Source: Candidatus Aalborgicola danicus (GTDB lineage: Bacteria > Pseudomonadota > Gammaproteobacteria > Burkholderiales > Burkholderiaceae_C). Taken from it: a DNA stretch of 64,000 bases. Below are positions 9,053 through 18,252 of the stretch, one piece after another. The position numbers and the translations under genes are program-made. Every line of letters starts with the position of its first letter. The first letter of the stretch is position 1. Under the pieces are notes generated by a model. The model was not told the origin of the DNA. It ran no database searches and saw nothing but the letters and a program-made list of their open reading frames with translations. The stretch is from assembly GCA_016703945.1 (NCBI GenBank), contig JADJBC010000007.1, forward strand, positions 1 to 64,000. Reading direction: 5' to 3'.

Positions 9053-11101
9053 TCAAAGGCTGGCGGCCAAGACCGCGCCTTCGCGAATGGCGCGCTTGGC
9101 ATCCAACTCGCTCGCCAGAGCGGCACCTCCGATTTTGTGGAAGCGTGGTGCTCCGGCTACAGATGGCGCGTCGGCAGGCGGCATCAGCTCGGTCAGCGGC
9201 TCCTGGCCCGCGCATAACACGACATGGTCAACTTCCAACACCCGTGGTTCACCGTTGACAGTAATGTGCAGACCTGTGTTGTCGATGCTTTGGTACTCCG
9301 CACCGCCCAGCATCGTGACGCCATTGCGCTGCAGCACGGCACGGTGCACCCAACCCGAAGTCTTGCCCAAACCCGCCCCGAGGCGGGTGGTCTTGCGCTG
9401 CAGCAGGTAGACCTCCCGATACGGCTTTGCAGCCGCAGGCTCCACAAGTCCACCGTGGGACTGCGCCCGCAGGTCAACGCCCCAATCCCGGCACCAGTGT
9501 TCAATCGACAAGGGCAATGGCACCGAAGGATCGTGCAACAAGAATTCGCCCACATCGAAGCCAATGCCCCCGGCCCCAATGATGGCGACCCGCTTGCCCA
9601 CCGTGACTTTGCGTTGCAAGACGTCGATGTAGGACACCACATTGGTGCGCTCCACGCCAGTAATGCGGGGGGTGCGCGGAACAATGCCCGTGGCCACGAC
9701 CACCTCGTCAAAACCTTGGCGCAATAGATACTCGCGCGTGACCCGCGTCTGCAATTGGAGCTTGACACCGGTGATGGCGAGTTGGCGCGAAAAATACCTT
9801 AGGGTCTGGGCAAACTCTTCCTTGCCAGGCACTTGCATGGCCAAATTAAATTGGCCGCCAATACGGTCGCTGCTGTCGAACAGCGTCACGTCGTGGCCAC
9901 ACTCGGCCGCCACAGTTGCAGCGGACAGGCCCGCCGGTCCGGCACCCACCACGGCCACTTTCTTTGGTTGTTGTGCCCTGCGGTAAACCAGCTCGGTCTC
10001 GTAGCCCGCGCGAGGGTTGACCAGGCAACTGGCCCGTTTGTTGGCAAAGGTGTGGTCCAGGCAGGCCTGGTTGCAGGCAATGCAGGTATTGATTTCGTCG
10101 ACCCGGCCCGCCGCAACCTTGTTGACCCATTCTGGGTCGGCTAGAAAGGGGCGCGCCATGGACACCATGTCCACACTGCCGCTGGCAATCAATGCTTCGG
10201 CATCGTCCGGCATGTTGATGCGGTTGCTGGCGATCACCGGTACCTTGACCGCCTTCTTCAAGCGTGCTGCCACGCTGGCAAAGGCAGCCCTGGGCACGGA
10301 GGTGACGATTGTGGGAGTCCGCGCCTCGTGCCAGCCGATGCCGGTATTGAACAAGGTCACTCCAGCGGCTTCGAGAGCTCGGGCAACGTGTACCACTTCT
10401 GCCCAAGTATTGCCGCCCTCCACCAGGTCCAGCACCGAATGCCGGTACATCAAGATGAAGTTCGGCCCCACAGCCTCACGCACCTGGCGCACGATCTCCA
10501 CTGGCAGGCGCATACGGTTGTCAATCGAGCCACCCCAGTCATCCGTGCGTTGATTGGTTCGCACACACAAGAACTGGTTCAGCAAGTAGCCTTCGCTGCC
10601 CATAATTTCCACCCCGTCATACCCCGCTTTTTGTGCCAATCGGGCGCAGCGCACATAGGCCTTGATGGTGGCGGCGATGCCGTCTTCCGTCAGCGCCTTG
10701 GGTTTGAACATGGAAATCGGGGATTTCACTGCGGACGCCGACACCACGAAAGGCTGGTAACCGTACCGACCTGCATGCAATATCTGCATCAGAATCTTGC
10801 CACCCTCGTCGTGTACCGCCTGCGTCACGGTGCGATGGTTGGGCACATCCAGAATCGAACTCAAGGTGCCACCAAAAGGCAACAACCAGCCCTGCCGGTT
10901 GGGCGAAATGCCCCCCGTCACGATCAAGCCCACCCCGCCCTTGGCGCGTTCACGGAAATAAGCCGCCAGCTTGGGGTAGTTGTAAAACCGATCCTCCAGC
11001 CCCGTGTGCATCGAGCCCATCATGATGCGGTTGCGCAAACTTGTGAAACCGAGGTCCAGTGGTTGCATCAAATGGGGGTGGGCGTTGGCGGACTTGGTCA
11101 T
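9053..11101 (-). CDS. fadH: 2,4-dienoyl-CoA reductase (NADPH), Old Yellow Enzyme family
   Basis: 682 residues, the full length of FadH. An N-terminal TIM barrel with FMN (RNRIMMGSMHTGLED) is followed by a 4Fe-4S cluster motif CIACNQAC plus a later Cys in RASCLVNP (about 338-358). The C-terminal FAD/NADPH domain has VVGAGPAGLSAATVAAE and a second dinucleotide motif AIIGAGGIGFD. It reduces 2,4-dienoyl-CoA during beta-oxidation of unsaturated fatty acids, which fits the fad genes at 38.7-44.2 kb. It is convergent with envZ and reads from ATG 11101. Related OYE-flavoproteins share this layout, so substrate is inferred. Confidence 0.88.
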   Translation of the reverse strand: MTKSANAHPHLMQPLDLGFTSLRNRIMMGSMHTGLEDRFYNYPKLAAYFRERAKGGVGLIVTGGISPNRQGWLLPFGGTLSSILDVPNHRTVTQAVHDEGGKILMQILHAGRYGYQPFVVSASAVKSPISMFKPKALTEDGIAATIKAYVRCARLAQKAGYDGVEIMGSEGYLLNQFLCVRTNQRTDDWGGSIDNRMRLPVEIVRQVREAVGPNFILMYRHSVLDLVEGGNTWAEVVHVARALEAAGVTLFNTGIGWHEARTPTIVTSVPRAAFASVAARLKKAVKVPVIASNRINMPDDAEALIASGSVDMVSMARPFLADPEWVNKVAAGRVDEINTCIACNQACLDHTFANKRASCLVNPRAGYETELVYRRAQQPKKVAVVGAGPAGLSAATVAAECGHDVTLFDSSDRIGGQFNLAMQVPGKEEFAQTLRYFSRQLAITGVKLQLQTRVTREYLLRQGFDEVVVATGIVPRTPRITGVERTNVVSYIDVLQRKVTVGKRVAIIGAGGIGFDVGEFLLHDPSVPLPLSIEHWCRDWGVDLRAQSHGGLVEPAAAKPYREVYLLQRKTTRLGAGLGKTSGWVHRAVLQRNGVTMLGGAEYQSIDNTGLHITVNGEPRVLEVDHVVLCAGQEPLTELMPPADAPSVAGAPRFHKIGGAALASELDAKRAIREGAVLAASL

Positions 11102-11160
11102 GGATTGGCTACAAAAGAACGGATGAAGTCAATGAAAAGAGCTGTTGGAAAGCCCAAACG

Positions 11161-11634
11161 TCAGGTCAGCAAGACCACTGCACGCGCCTCAATGGCCTGG
11201 CTTTCGCCAACCGGGCCCATCTTCTCGGCGGTCTTGGCCTTGACGTTAACCTGGCTCAGGTCAACACCCAGGACCTGGGCAATGCGCCTGCGCATGGCCG
11301 GTATGTGCGGAGCCAGCCTGGGCGCTTGGGCAACCACCGTACTATCGACATTGCCAATTTCGAAACCCAGCTCACGTACACGGCGAGTCGCCTCGGCCAG
11401 CAACAGGGCTGAGTCTGCGCCTTTGAAGTACGCGTCGGTATCCGGGAAATGCGTGCCAATGTCACCCAGAGCAGCGGCACCCAGCACGGCATCGGTGATG
11501 GCGTGTAACAGGGCGTCAGCGTCGGAATGGCCCAGCAACCCTTTGCTGTACGGAATTTCCACGCCACCCAGAATCAGTTTGCGGCCGTCTACCAGCGCAT
11601 GGATGTCCCAGCCTTCTCCTATTCGCAGCTTCAT
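11161..11634 (-). CDS. ispF: 2-C-methyl-D-erythritol 2,4-cyclodiphosphate synthase
   Basis: 157 residues, normal length for this trimeric zinc enzyme. It forms the cyclic diphosphate in the MEP route to isoprenoids. The metal ligands appear in GEGWDIHAL (Asp, His) and LLGHSDADALLHAI. The conserved DIGTHFPDTD loop and C-terminal VKAKTAEKMGPVG are present. ispD, normally its direct neighbour in this group, is 1.7 kb away on the same strand with glgC on the other strand between them. Confidence 0.95.
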   Translation of the reverse strand: MKLRIGEGWDIHALVDGRKLILGGVEIPYSKGLLGHSDADALLHAITDAVLGAAALGDIGTHFPDTDAYFKGADSALLLAEATRRVRELGFEIGNVDSTVVAQAPRLAPHIPAMRRRIAQVLGVDLSQVNVKAKTAEKMGPVGESQAIEARAVVLLT

Positions 11635-11865
11635 GGTGAGGGGTGTCCGTGTAATTTTCTAACTTGGCTAAGGCCTGCATGGTAGGCGCATTCGATGAAG
11701 AAAGTCCGGGTGGCGCTAGAGACTTGACTCCATTTGGGGCGCCCCAACCTGACCCGCTTGATCTATAACAACTTCTGCCGACTCAGGTAGTAACAGAGGG
11801 GTCAGTGGCCCCCTAAAACCAAGGGTTCACCCTAGAATGGTTTTAATGAAACCCTTGGAGGTGAG
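11635..11865. promoter_or_regulatory. ispF-glgC divergent intergenic region with 14-bp palindrome
   Basis: 231 bp between divergent ispF and glgC. It contains a perfect palindrome TTGGGGCGCCCCAA (11734-11747) and, just before glgC, an AGGGT-TC-ACCCT inverted repeat overlapping a TAGAAT hexamer (about 11832) that could be a -10 element. A strong ribosome binding site GGAGGTGAG precedes ATG 11866. No gene is visible here. Confidence 0.35.
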
Positions 11866-13194
11866 ATGCAACAGCCAGAACCAGAATCCATCGTGAGCCC
11901 GCGTAGTCGGCGTGACCCGCGCTTCGTAAGCCAACTCACACGCAACACGTTTGCCATCGTACTCGCTGGCGGACGCGGATCCCGCTTGCATGAACTGACT
12001 GACTGGCGCAGCAAGCCTGCAGTTCCGTTTGGTGGAAAATTTCGGATCATCGATTTCACCCTGTCAAATTGCGTGAATTCCGGGGTGCGAAGGGTAGGAG
12101 TTGCCACGCAGTACAAGTCGCAAAGTCTGATTCGGCACCTGCAGCTAGGTTGGAGCTTTCTTGACGGGCGGCTGGGTGAGTTCATTGAAATCATGCCTGC
12201 GCAACAACAGGTAAATGACTCTCATTGGTACCGCGGTACCGCCGATGCCGTATATCAAAATCTGCGGGAAATTCGTCACGCCCGTCCAGAGTACGTATTG
12301 GTCTTGTCGGGCGATCACGTTTACCGCATGGACTACGGCCGCATTCTGGCGGCACACGTCGAGCGACAGGCTGACATGACGGTGGCGTGTATCGAGGTTC
12401 CGTTGAACGAAGCCCAGGGCTTTGGCGTCATGTCCGTTGACGAAGGCATGCGGGTCACCGCCTTTGACGAAAAACCCGCATCTCCAAAACATCTCCCGGG
12501 TCGCCCGGATTTGGCCCTGGCTAGCATGGGCATTTATGTGTTCAATGCGCGCTTCCTGTTTGAGCAACTGCAGCGCGACGCAGACGACCCAAAATCCAGC
12601 CACGACTTCGGCAAGGACGTTATTCCGCATTGCGTCAAGCGTTACCGAACCTTCGCACAGAGTTTTACCGATAGCCATGTGGGTGATCCCGACAAACCGC
12701 CGTATTGGCGCGACGTCGGAACACTTGATGCCTACTGGGAAGCCAATATGGATCTGGTTCAGGTCAACCCGCAACTGAATTTGTACGATGAAAACTGGCC
12801 TTTGTGGACATGGCAACCGCAAAGCCCACCCGCAAAATTTGTCTTTGACGACGACACGCGCCGTGGGATTGCGGTGAACTCCCTCGCGTCTGGTGGCTGC
12901 ATCATCAGTGGCGCCACGGTGCGCCGCAGCATGTTGTTCTCGGGGGTCTTCGTCGACAGCTACACAGTGGTTGAAGACTCCATCGTGCTGCCCAGTGTGC
13001 ATATCGGCCAGAATTGCCTCCTCAAGAAGTGCATCATCGACAGGAACTGCAGAATTCCAGATGGAACCCAAATTGGAGTGGACCCGGAAAAAGACCGCTT
13101 GCGTTTTCGCGTCACGGCCTCGGGGATTGTGCTGGTTTCGCGTGCCATGCTGGACCAGGACTTCAGCGCCATGCGCACGTATGAAACGTCTTGA
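11866..13194 (+). CDS. glgC: Glucose-1-phosphate adenylyltransferase
   Basis: 442 residues. It makes ADP-glucose for glycogen. The nucleotidyltransferase N-terminus has VLAGGRGSRLHELT and KPAVPFGGKFRIIDF. DHVYRMDY is the sugar-nucleotide/metal site, FDEKP follows, and the C-terminal half is a left-handed beta-helix with hexapeptide character (IDRNCRIPDGTQIG). The start is ATG 11866 behind GGAGGTGAG. No other glycogen gene is near, and it lies between ispF and ispD on the opposite strand. Confidence 0.95.
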   Translation: MQQPEPESIVSPRSRRDPRFVSQLTRNTFAIVLAGGRGSRLHELTDWRSKPAVPFGGKFRIIDFTLSNCVNSGVRRVGVATQYKSQSLIRHLQLGWSFLDGRLGEFIEIMPAQQQVNDSHWYRGTADAVYQNLREIRHARPEYVLVLSGDHVYRMDYGRILAAHVERQADMTVACIEVPLNEAQGFGVMSVDEGMRVTAFDEKPASPKHLPGRPDLALASMGIYVFNARFLFEQLQRDADDPKSSHDFGKDVIPHCVKRYRTFAQSFTDSHVGDPDKPPYWRDVGTLDAYWEANMDLVQVNPQLNLYDENWPLWTWQPQSPPAKFVFDDDTRRGIAVNSLASGGCIISGATVRRSMLFSGVFVDSYTVVEDSIVLPSVHIGQNCLLKKCIIDRNCRIPDGTQIGVDPEKDRLRFRVTASGIVLVSRAMLDQDFSAMRTYETS

Positions 13195-13324
13195 AACCCA
13201 ACGGCGAGACATCAATATTCTCTTGTCGGGCCGAGCCCGCCCTGCGGACGCGACGCAAACAAATCGTCAATTCAGCAAGCCGTTTGCTGTCGTTGGCTCT
13301 TGGCCTTTGTGCACCAATGCTGTG

Positions 13325-14038
13325 CTACAGGGCCCGTGACCGCAGAACGGCTTGCGCCAATGCGAAGTCCTGCGGGTAGGTGACCTTGAAATTTTGCGCA
13401 TTGCCTTCCACTAGCAGCGGGGCCTTGCCAACAAACTCCAAAGCACTCGCCTCGTCGGTGACGGCATCGCCCGCCTCCAGCAGAGCCTGTTGCAGCTCGG
13501 CGATACGAAACATCTGCGGCGTTTGGGCCAACCACTTGTCAGCGCGCTCCACGGTCTGGGCAACCCGTCCATCGACCTCACGCTTAAGCGTATCCGGCAG
13601 TTTAAGCGCCAGCAGGCCGCCGACCACATCCAACTGGCAGGCATCAATCAGCGTATTGATCTGGTCAGCGGTGATCAGGCAGCGGGCTGCGTCGTGGACC
13701 AGCACCCAGTCCCCCGGCGCCGCACCACGCTCCAGCAAGGCAGACAATCCGTTAAAAACGCTTGCAGCCCTCGTGGATCCTCCACAGTTAGCTATCAAAA
13801 TAGCAGTAACCAGATTATCAAAGAAGGTATCACCCTGCGACACCACCACCAGCACCCCACTCAAACGTGATACCCCTGCAAAGGCGTCTAGCGTATGGAA
13901 CACCATGGGCTTGCCGGCCACCGGCTGGTATTGCTTGGGGCCATCCGAACCCGCACGGGAGCCGGTGCCAGCACAGGGGATCAATGCCCACAAGCGGGCG
14001 GGCGACGAAGTACCTGGGGCGGTGACCGGAGCTGTCAT
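13325..14038 (-). CDS. ispD: 2-C-methyl-D-erythritol 4-phosphate cytidylyltransferase
   Basis: 237 residues from ATG 14038; an in-frame ATG at 14116 would add 26 residues unlike the family. It couples CTP to MEP in the non-mevalonate pathway. Seen: PCAGTGSRAGSDGPKQYQPVAGKPM (CTP-binding loop), VLVHDAARCLIT, and TVERADKWLAQTPQMFR. Residues about 77-92, including AILIANCGGSTRAAS, are encoded by a copy of the dispersed 48-bp repeat, whose ACGAGGGCT core supplies TRA of the conserved GGxTRAxSV motif. Divergent from mfd. Confidence 0.92.
   Translation of the reverse strand: MTAPVTAPGTSSPARLWALIPCAGTGSRAGSDGPKQYQPVAGKPMVFHTLDAFAGVSRLSGVLVVVSQGDTFFDNLVTAILIANCGGSTRAASVFNGLSALLERGAAPGDWVLVHDAARCLITADQINTLIDACQLDVVGGLLALKLPDTLKREVDGRVAQTVERADKWLAQTPQMFRIAELQQALLEAGDAVTDEASALEFVGKAPLLVEGNAQNFKVTYPQDFALAQAVLRSRAL
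13761..13806 (-). repeat. Dispersed ~48-bp repeat, copy A, inside ispD
   Basis: On the reverse strand it reads CTATTTTGATAGCTAAC, a variable middle, then CCACGAGGGCTGCAAG. It matches the other copies at both ends (the CTAT...ATAG arm and the ACGAGGGCT core). It is translated in frame as part of IspD. Confidence 0.65.
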
Positions 14039-14204
14039 GGAATAGAGTTTTGGTGTGTCGGCGGTCATAAGGAATGCAGAAAATGCCAGCATCCCTAGCC
14101 CATAGCGGTGCACCATTCTAAAATCGACTGATCCGGTTCAAAGTTTTCTTCCCTTTCTCTTCGGCGACGGTCCCCTCAACCGCCCGCCTCGCAACCAACA
14201 CTCC

Positions 14205-17200
14205 ATGGATTTACCCAAACTAACGGTCGGCAAACGCTTCACCCTGCCCCGCCCCGCAGGCTCTGCCGACGCGATGCTGCTGGCCCGCCTGGGTGAGCGC
14301 GAAAAGGCCGCCGGCAAACCCATGACCGTGGTCACGGCCAACGCCAATGACGCGCAGCGCCTGCTCGACGAGATCGCCTTCTTTGCCCCCACGCTGCGCT
14401 GCGCGCTGTTCCCCGACTGGGAAACCCTGCCCTACGACACCTTCTCGCCGCACCAGGACCTGATCAGCGAGCGGCTGGCGACCCTGTGGCGCATCAGCCA
14501 GCGCGACAAGGACACCGGCGCCGACGTCGTCATCGTGCCCGCCACCACCGCGCTGTACCGTCTGGCGCCACCCAGCTTTCTGGCCGGCTATACCTTCGAA
14601 TTCAAGGTCAAGCAAAAACTCAACGAGGCCAAGCTCAAGGCCCAGCTCACGCTGGCGGGCTACAGCCATGTGACCCAGGTGGTGAGCCCCGGTGAATACG
14701 CGGTGCGCGGCGGCCTGATCGACCTGTTTCCCATGGGCAGCTTGGTCCCTTTCCGCGTGGACCTGTTTGACGACGAGATCGATTCGATCCGCACCTTCGA
14801 CCCCGACAGCCAGCGCAGCCTGTACCCGGTGCCCGAAGTGCGCCTGCTGCCCGGGCGCGAATTCCCGATGGACGACGATGCCCGCGCGCGCTTTCGCAGC
14901 CGCTGGCGCGAGCTGCTGGAGGGCGACCCGACCAAGAGCCGCATCTACAAGGACATGGGCGCCGGTGTGGCCACGGCCGGTATCGAGTACTACCTGCCGC
15001 TGTTCTTTGAAGAAACCGCCACGGTGTTCGACTACCTGGGGCCGGACGCCACGGTGGTGTTGCACGGCGACCTGGAGCCAGCCTTCCAGCGCTTCTGGCA
15101 GGACACCAAGGACCGTTACCGCCTGGTGCAAGGCGACCCCGAGCGCCCCGCCCTGCCACCGGAAAGCCTGTTTTTGGGCACCGAGCAGTTTTATGCGCGG
15201 GCCAACACTTACGCCCAACTCGCTATCAAATCAGGAGCGTTTCACGCAATATCGACGAGGGCTGAGGGGCAAATTGGCACAGAGAATCCGGTCTCACCGT
15301 ATGTGGAGCTGGACACCCTGCCCCCGATGGCCGCCGAGCGCGGCAGCGAAGACCCGCTGGCCCGCCTGAAGGCGCACGCGCGCAATACCCAGCACCGCGT
15401 CCTGGTACTGGCCGAGAGTGATGGCCGCCGCGAAAGTCTGCTGGACTTTCTGCGCGCCAGCGGCGTCAATCCACCGGTCTTTGACTCGCTGCTGGATTTT
15501 CAGACCAGCGACGAGAAATTTGGCATTGCCACCGCCGCGTTAAGCATCGGCTTTAGCTGGCTGGAATATGGCATCGACCTGGTGACAGAGACCGAACTCT
15601 TCGCCAGCGCCCCCACCACGCGGCGTCGCAAGAAACAGGAACAGGTCAGCGACGTCGAAGCGCTGATCAAGGACCTGAGCGAGCTGAATGTGGGCGACCC
15701 TGTGGTGCACTCGCAGCACGGCATTGGCCGCTACAGGGGGCTGATCCATCTGGACCTTGGCAACAAGATGGCGAACGGCGAGCCGGAGATGCAGGAATTC
15801 CTGCACCTGGAATATGCCGACAAGGCCGTGCTGTATGTGCCGGTCAGCCAGTTGCAACTGATCAGCCGTTACACCGGCGTCAGCGCCGACGAAGCCCCGC
15901 TGCACAAACTGGGCAGCGGCCAGTGGGAAAAGGCCAAACGCCGCGCCGCCGAACAGGTGCGCGACTCGGCCGCCGAGCTACTCAACATCTATGCCCGCCG
16001 CGCCGCCCGTGAAGGCCACGCCTTCCGCTATTCGGCCAACGACTACGAAACCTTTGCCAACGACTTCGGCTTTGAAGAAACCGCCGACCAGAAGGCCGCC
16101 ATCCACTGCGTGATTCAGGACATGGTCAGCCCCCGCCCCATGGACCGCCTGGTCTGCGGCGATGTGGGCTTTGGCAAGACCGAGGTGGCCCTGCGGGCCG
16201 CCTTTATCGCCGTCACCGGTGGCAAGCAGGTGGCCATATTGGCGCCGACCACGCTGTTGGCCGAGCAGCACTTCCAGACCATCTCCGACCGTTTCTCCAA
16301 ATGGCCGGTCAAGGTGGCAGAGATGAGCCGCTTTCGCTCCACCAAGGAAATCAACCTGGCGCTCAAAGGCTTGGCCGATGGCACGGTCGACATCGTGGTC
16401 GGCACGCACAAGCTGCTATCGCAAGACACGCACTTCAAAAACCTGGGCCTGCTGATCATCGACGAGGAGCACCGCTTTGGCGTGCGCCACAAGGAGCAGA
16501 TGAAGGCCCTGCGCGCCGAGGTCGATGTGCTGACACTCACCGCCACGCCCATCCCCCGCACCATGGGCATGGCGCTGGAAGGCCTGCGCGACTTGAGCGT
16601 CATCGCCACCGCGCCGCAGCGACGTCTGGCCATCAAGACCTTTGTGCGCACTGAAGGAGCAGGCGTGATCCGCGAGGCCGTGCTGCGCGAGTTGAAACGC
16701 GGCGGCCAGGTCTACTTCTTGCACAACGAGGTGGAGACGATAGAAAACCGCCGCGCCAAGCTGGAAGAGCTGCTGCCCGAGGCCCGCATTGCCGTCGCCC
16801 ACGGCCAGATGCCCGAACGCGAGCTGGAGCGCGTGATGCGCGACTTCATCGCCCAGCGCTACAACCTGCTGCTGTGCTCCACCATCATCGAGACCGGCAT
16901 CGACGTGCCCACCGCCAACACCATCGTGATGAGCCGCGCCGACAAGTTCGGCCTGGCCCAGTTGCACCAGCTGCGCGGCCGCGTGGGCCGCAGCCACCAC
17001 CAGGCCTATGCCTACTTGATGGTGCCCGATATCGAAGGCCTGACCAAACAGGCCACACAACGGCTGGACGCCATCCAGGCCATGGAAGAACTGGGCTCGG
17101 GCTTTTATCTGGCCATGCACGATTTAGAGATTCGCGGTGCCGGCGAAGTGCTGGGCGAGAACCAGAGCGGCAATATGCTGGAAGTGGGTTTCCAGCTCTA

Positions 17201-17762
17201 CAACGAGATGCTGAGCGAGGCCGTGCGCTGCCTGAAGGCCGGTATCGAGCCCGATCTGCTGAGCCCGCTCAATGTCACCACCGACATCAACCTGCACGCA
17301 CCTGCCCTCTTGCCAGACGACTTCTGCGGCGACGTGCACCTGCGCCTGTCGTTCTACAAAAAGCTGGCCACCGCCAAGAACGCGGATCAGGTCGACACAC
17401 TGCTGGAAGAAATTGTGGACCGCTTTGGCAAGTTGCCGCCGCAAGCCCAGACCTTGATCGACGTTCACCGCCTACGCGTGCTGGCCAAGCCCTATGGCGT
17501 GGTCAAGGTGGATGCAGCGCCGAGCGTCATCACCATCACCTTCCAGAAGAACCCGCCGATTGATCCGATGAAGATCATCCAGATGATCCAGAAGAACAAG
17601 CACATCAAGCTGGCGGGGAATGAGAAGCTGCGCATCGAACGCGAACTGCCGGAGACCAAGGACCGTGCGCAGATGGTGCGGGATGTTTTGAAATCGCTGG
17701 GGCAGCCGGTTGTGGAGGCAGTGGCTCGTCCTGTGGCTGTGGCCTCTGCTGGCACGAAGTAG
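14205..17762 (+). CDS. mfd: Transcription-repair coupling factor
   Basis: 1185 residues. Mfd removes RNA polymerase stalled at lesions and recruits UvrA. Order: UvrB-homology N-terminus (VVTANANDAQRLLDEIAFF), RNA-polymerase-interacting CarD-like domain (GDPVVHSQHGIGRYRG, about 500), then the SF2 translocase with Walker A CGDVGFGKTEVALRAAF (about 650), DEEHRFGV (about 752), TATPIPRTM and the QLRGRVGRSHHQAYAYL motif, and a C-terminal TRCF domain. Residues about 340-356 (LAIKSGAFHAISTRAEG) come from a copy of the dispersed repeat without loss of frame. It starts at ATG 14205, divergent from ispD. Confidence 0.95.
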   Translation: MDLPKLTVGKRFTLPRPAGSADAMLLARLGEREKAAGKPMTVVTANANDAQRLLDEIAFFAPTLRCALFPDWETLPYDTFSPHQDLISERLATLWRISQRDKDTGADVVIVPATTALYRLAPPSFLAGYTFEFKVKQKLNEAKLKAQLTLAGYSHVTQVVSPGEYAVRGGLIDLFPMGSLVPFRVDLFDDEIDSIRTFDPDSQRSLYPVPEVRLLPGREFPMDDDARARFRSRWRELLEGDPTKSRIYKDMGAGVATAGIEYYLPLFFEETATVFDYLGPDATVVLHGDLEPAFQRFWQDTKDRYRLVQGDPERPALPPESLFLGTEQFYARANTYAQLAIKSGAFHAISTRAEGQIGTENPVSPYVELDTLPPMAAERGSEDPLARLKAHARNTQHRVLVLAESDGRRESLLDFLRASGVNPPVFDSLLDFQTSDEKFGIATAALSIGFSWLEYGIDLVTETELFASAPTTRRRKKQEQVSDVEALIKDLSELNVGDPVVHSQHGIGRYRGLIHLDLGNKMANGEPEMQEFLHLEYADKAVLYVPVSQLQLISRYTGVSADEAPLHKLGSGQWEKAKRRAAEQVRDSAAELLNIYARRAAREGHAFRYSANDYETFANDFGFEETADQKAAIHCVIQDMVSPRPMDRLVCGDVGFGKTEVALRAAFIAVTGGKQVAILAPTTLLAEQHFQTISDRFSKWPVKVAEMSRFRSTKEINLALKGLADGTVDIVVGTHKLLSQDTHFKNLGLLIIDEEHRFGVRHKEQMKALRAEVDVLTLTATPIPRTMGMALEGLRDLSVIATAPQRRLAIKTFVRTEGAGVIREAVLRELKRGGQVYFLHNEVETIENRRAKLEELLPEARIAVAHGQMPERELERVMRDFIAQRYNLLLCSTIIETGIDVPTANTIVMSRADKFGLAQLHQLRGRVGRSHHQAYAYLMVPDIEGLTKQATQRLDAIQAMEELGSGFYLAMHDLEIRGAGEVLGENQSGNMLEVGFQLYNEMLSEAVRCLKAGIEPDLLSPLNVTTDINLHAPALLPDDFCGDVHLRLSFYKKLATAKNADQVDTLLEEIVDRFGKLPPQAQTLIDVHRLRVLAKPYGVVKVDAAPSVITITFQKNPPIDPMKIIQMIQKNKHIKLAGNEKLRIERELPETKDRAQMVRDVLKSLGQPVVEAVARPVAVASAGTK
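15222..15272 (+). repeat. Dispersed ~48-bp repeat, copy B, inside mfd
   Basis: It begins GCTATCAAATCAGGAGC and ends CGCAATATCGACGAGGGCT. It aligns best with copy G at 38678-38727. It is read in the frame where ACGAGGGCT gives TRA, adding about 17 residues to Mfd between two conserved segments. Confidence 0.65.
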
Positions 17763-17808
17763 CTTGCCAATCGCTGTGCTCTGCTTCGCCGCTCATAGGC
17801 GTGGGTAG

Positions 17809-17885
17809 CAGAGTTTGGGGCAGTGGCCCGCGCCTCATACTGTCAAACGCCCAGAAATCGGCGTGGACCACTACCCCAAACTCTG
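17809..17885. repeat. Long imperfect inverted repeat (26-bp arms) downstream of mfd
   Basis: The left arm (17809-17834) starts CAGAGTTTGGGGCAGTGG. The reverse complement of the right arm (17860-17885) matches it at 23 of 26 positions; all three differences are transitions. The spacer is 25 nt. It begins 47 bp after the mfd stop. There is no T-run, so it is not a textbook terminator, though it could end transcription from either side or be the relic of a small mobile element. Confidence 0.6.
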
Positions 17886-17976
17886 TGGGAGTGTTGGTTT
17901 GGAGGGGTTGCGAAAACAAGTGTCATGGGAGCAGTCAAGTTCTCTCAGGAGTAATAGATGAGTAACAAGTGGGGCA

Positions 17977-18195
17977 TTCCCAGAGACACAGGCGCTGGAG
18001 GCTATTCTGCGCACCAAGCAACTGTTGGTGGAGCGGGCCGATCAGGTGATGCGCGCCCTGCGGGTTTTTGCAGCGGGCAAGGCAGACTTTGCGGATTGCT
18101 TGATCGAGCGCTCTGCATCAGGTGCCGGTTGCACGCAAACCATGACATTTGATGTTGGCGCATCCAAACACGCGGGTATGGCGCTGGTTGGTTGA
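17977..18195 (+). pseudogene. PIN-domain (VapC-type) toxin remnant
   Basis: One frame ending at TGA 18193-18195 reads about 72 residues from PETQALEAILRTKQ through GKADFADCLIERS and GCTQTMTFDVGASKHAGMALVG. This matches the C-terminal two thirds of PIN-domain ribonucleases, where ADFADCLI and TFD carry acidic active-site residues. The N-terminal part with the first Asp is missing. A well-spaced AGGAG and ATG at 17958 (MSNKWG) lead into a different frame, so any start is out of register. A related fragment lies at 20584-20631. Confidence 0.65.
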
Positions 18196-18252
18196 CGGTA
18201 TTGAACAGCCTTCTCGCAGAGCTCTAACCCCGAGGCGGATGGCGTGGCTTGC

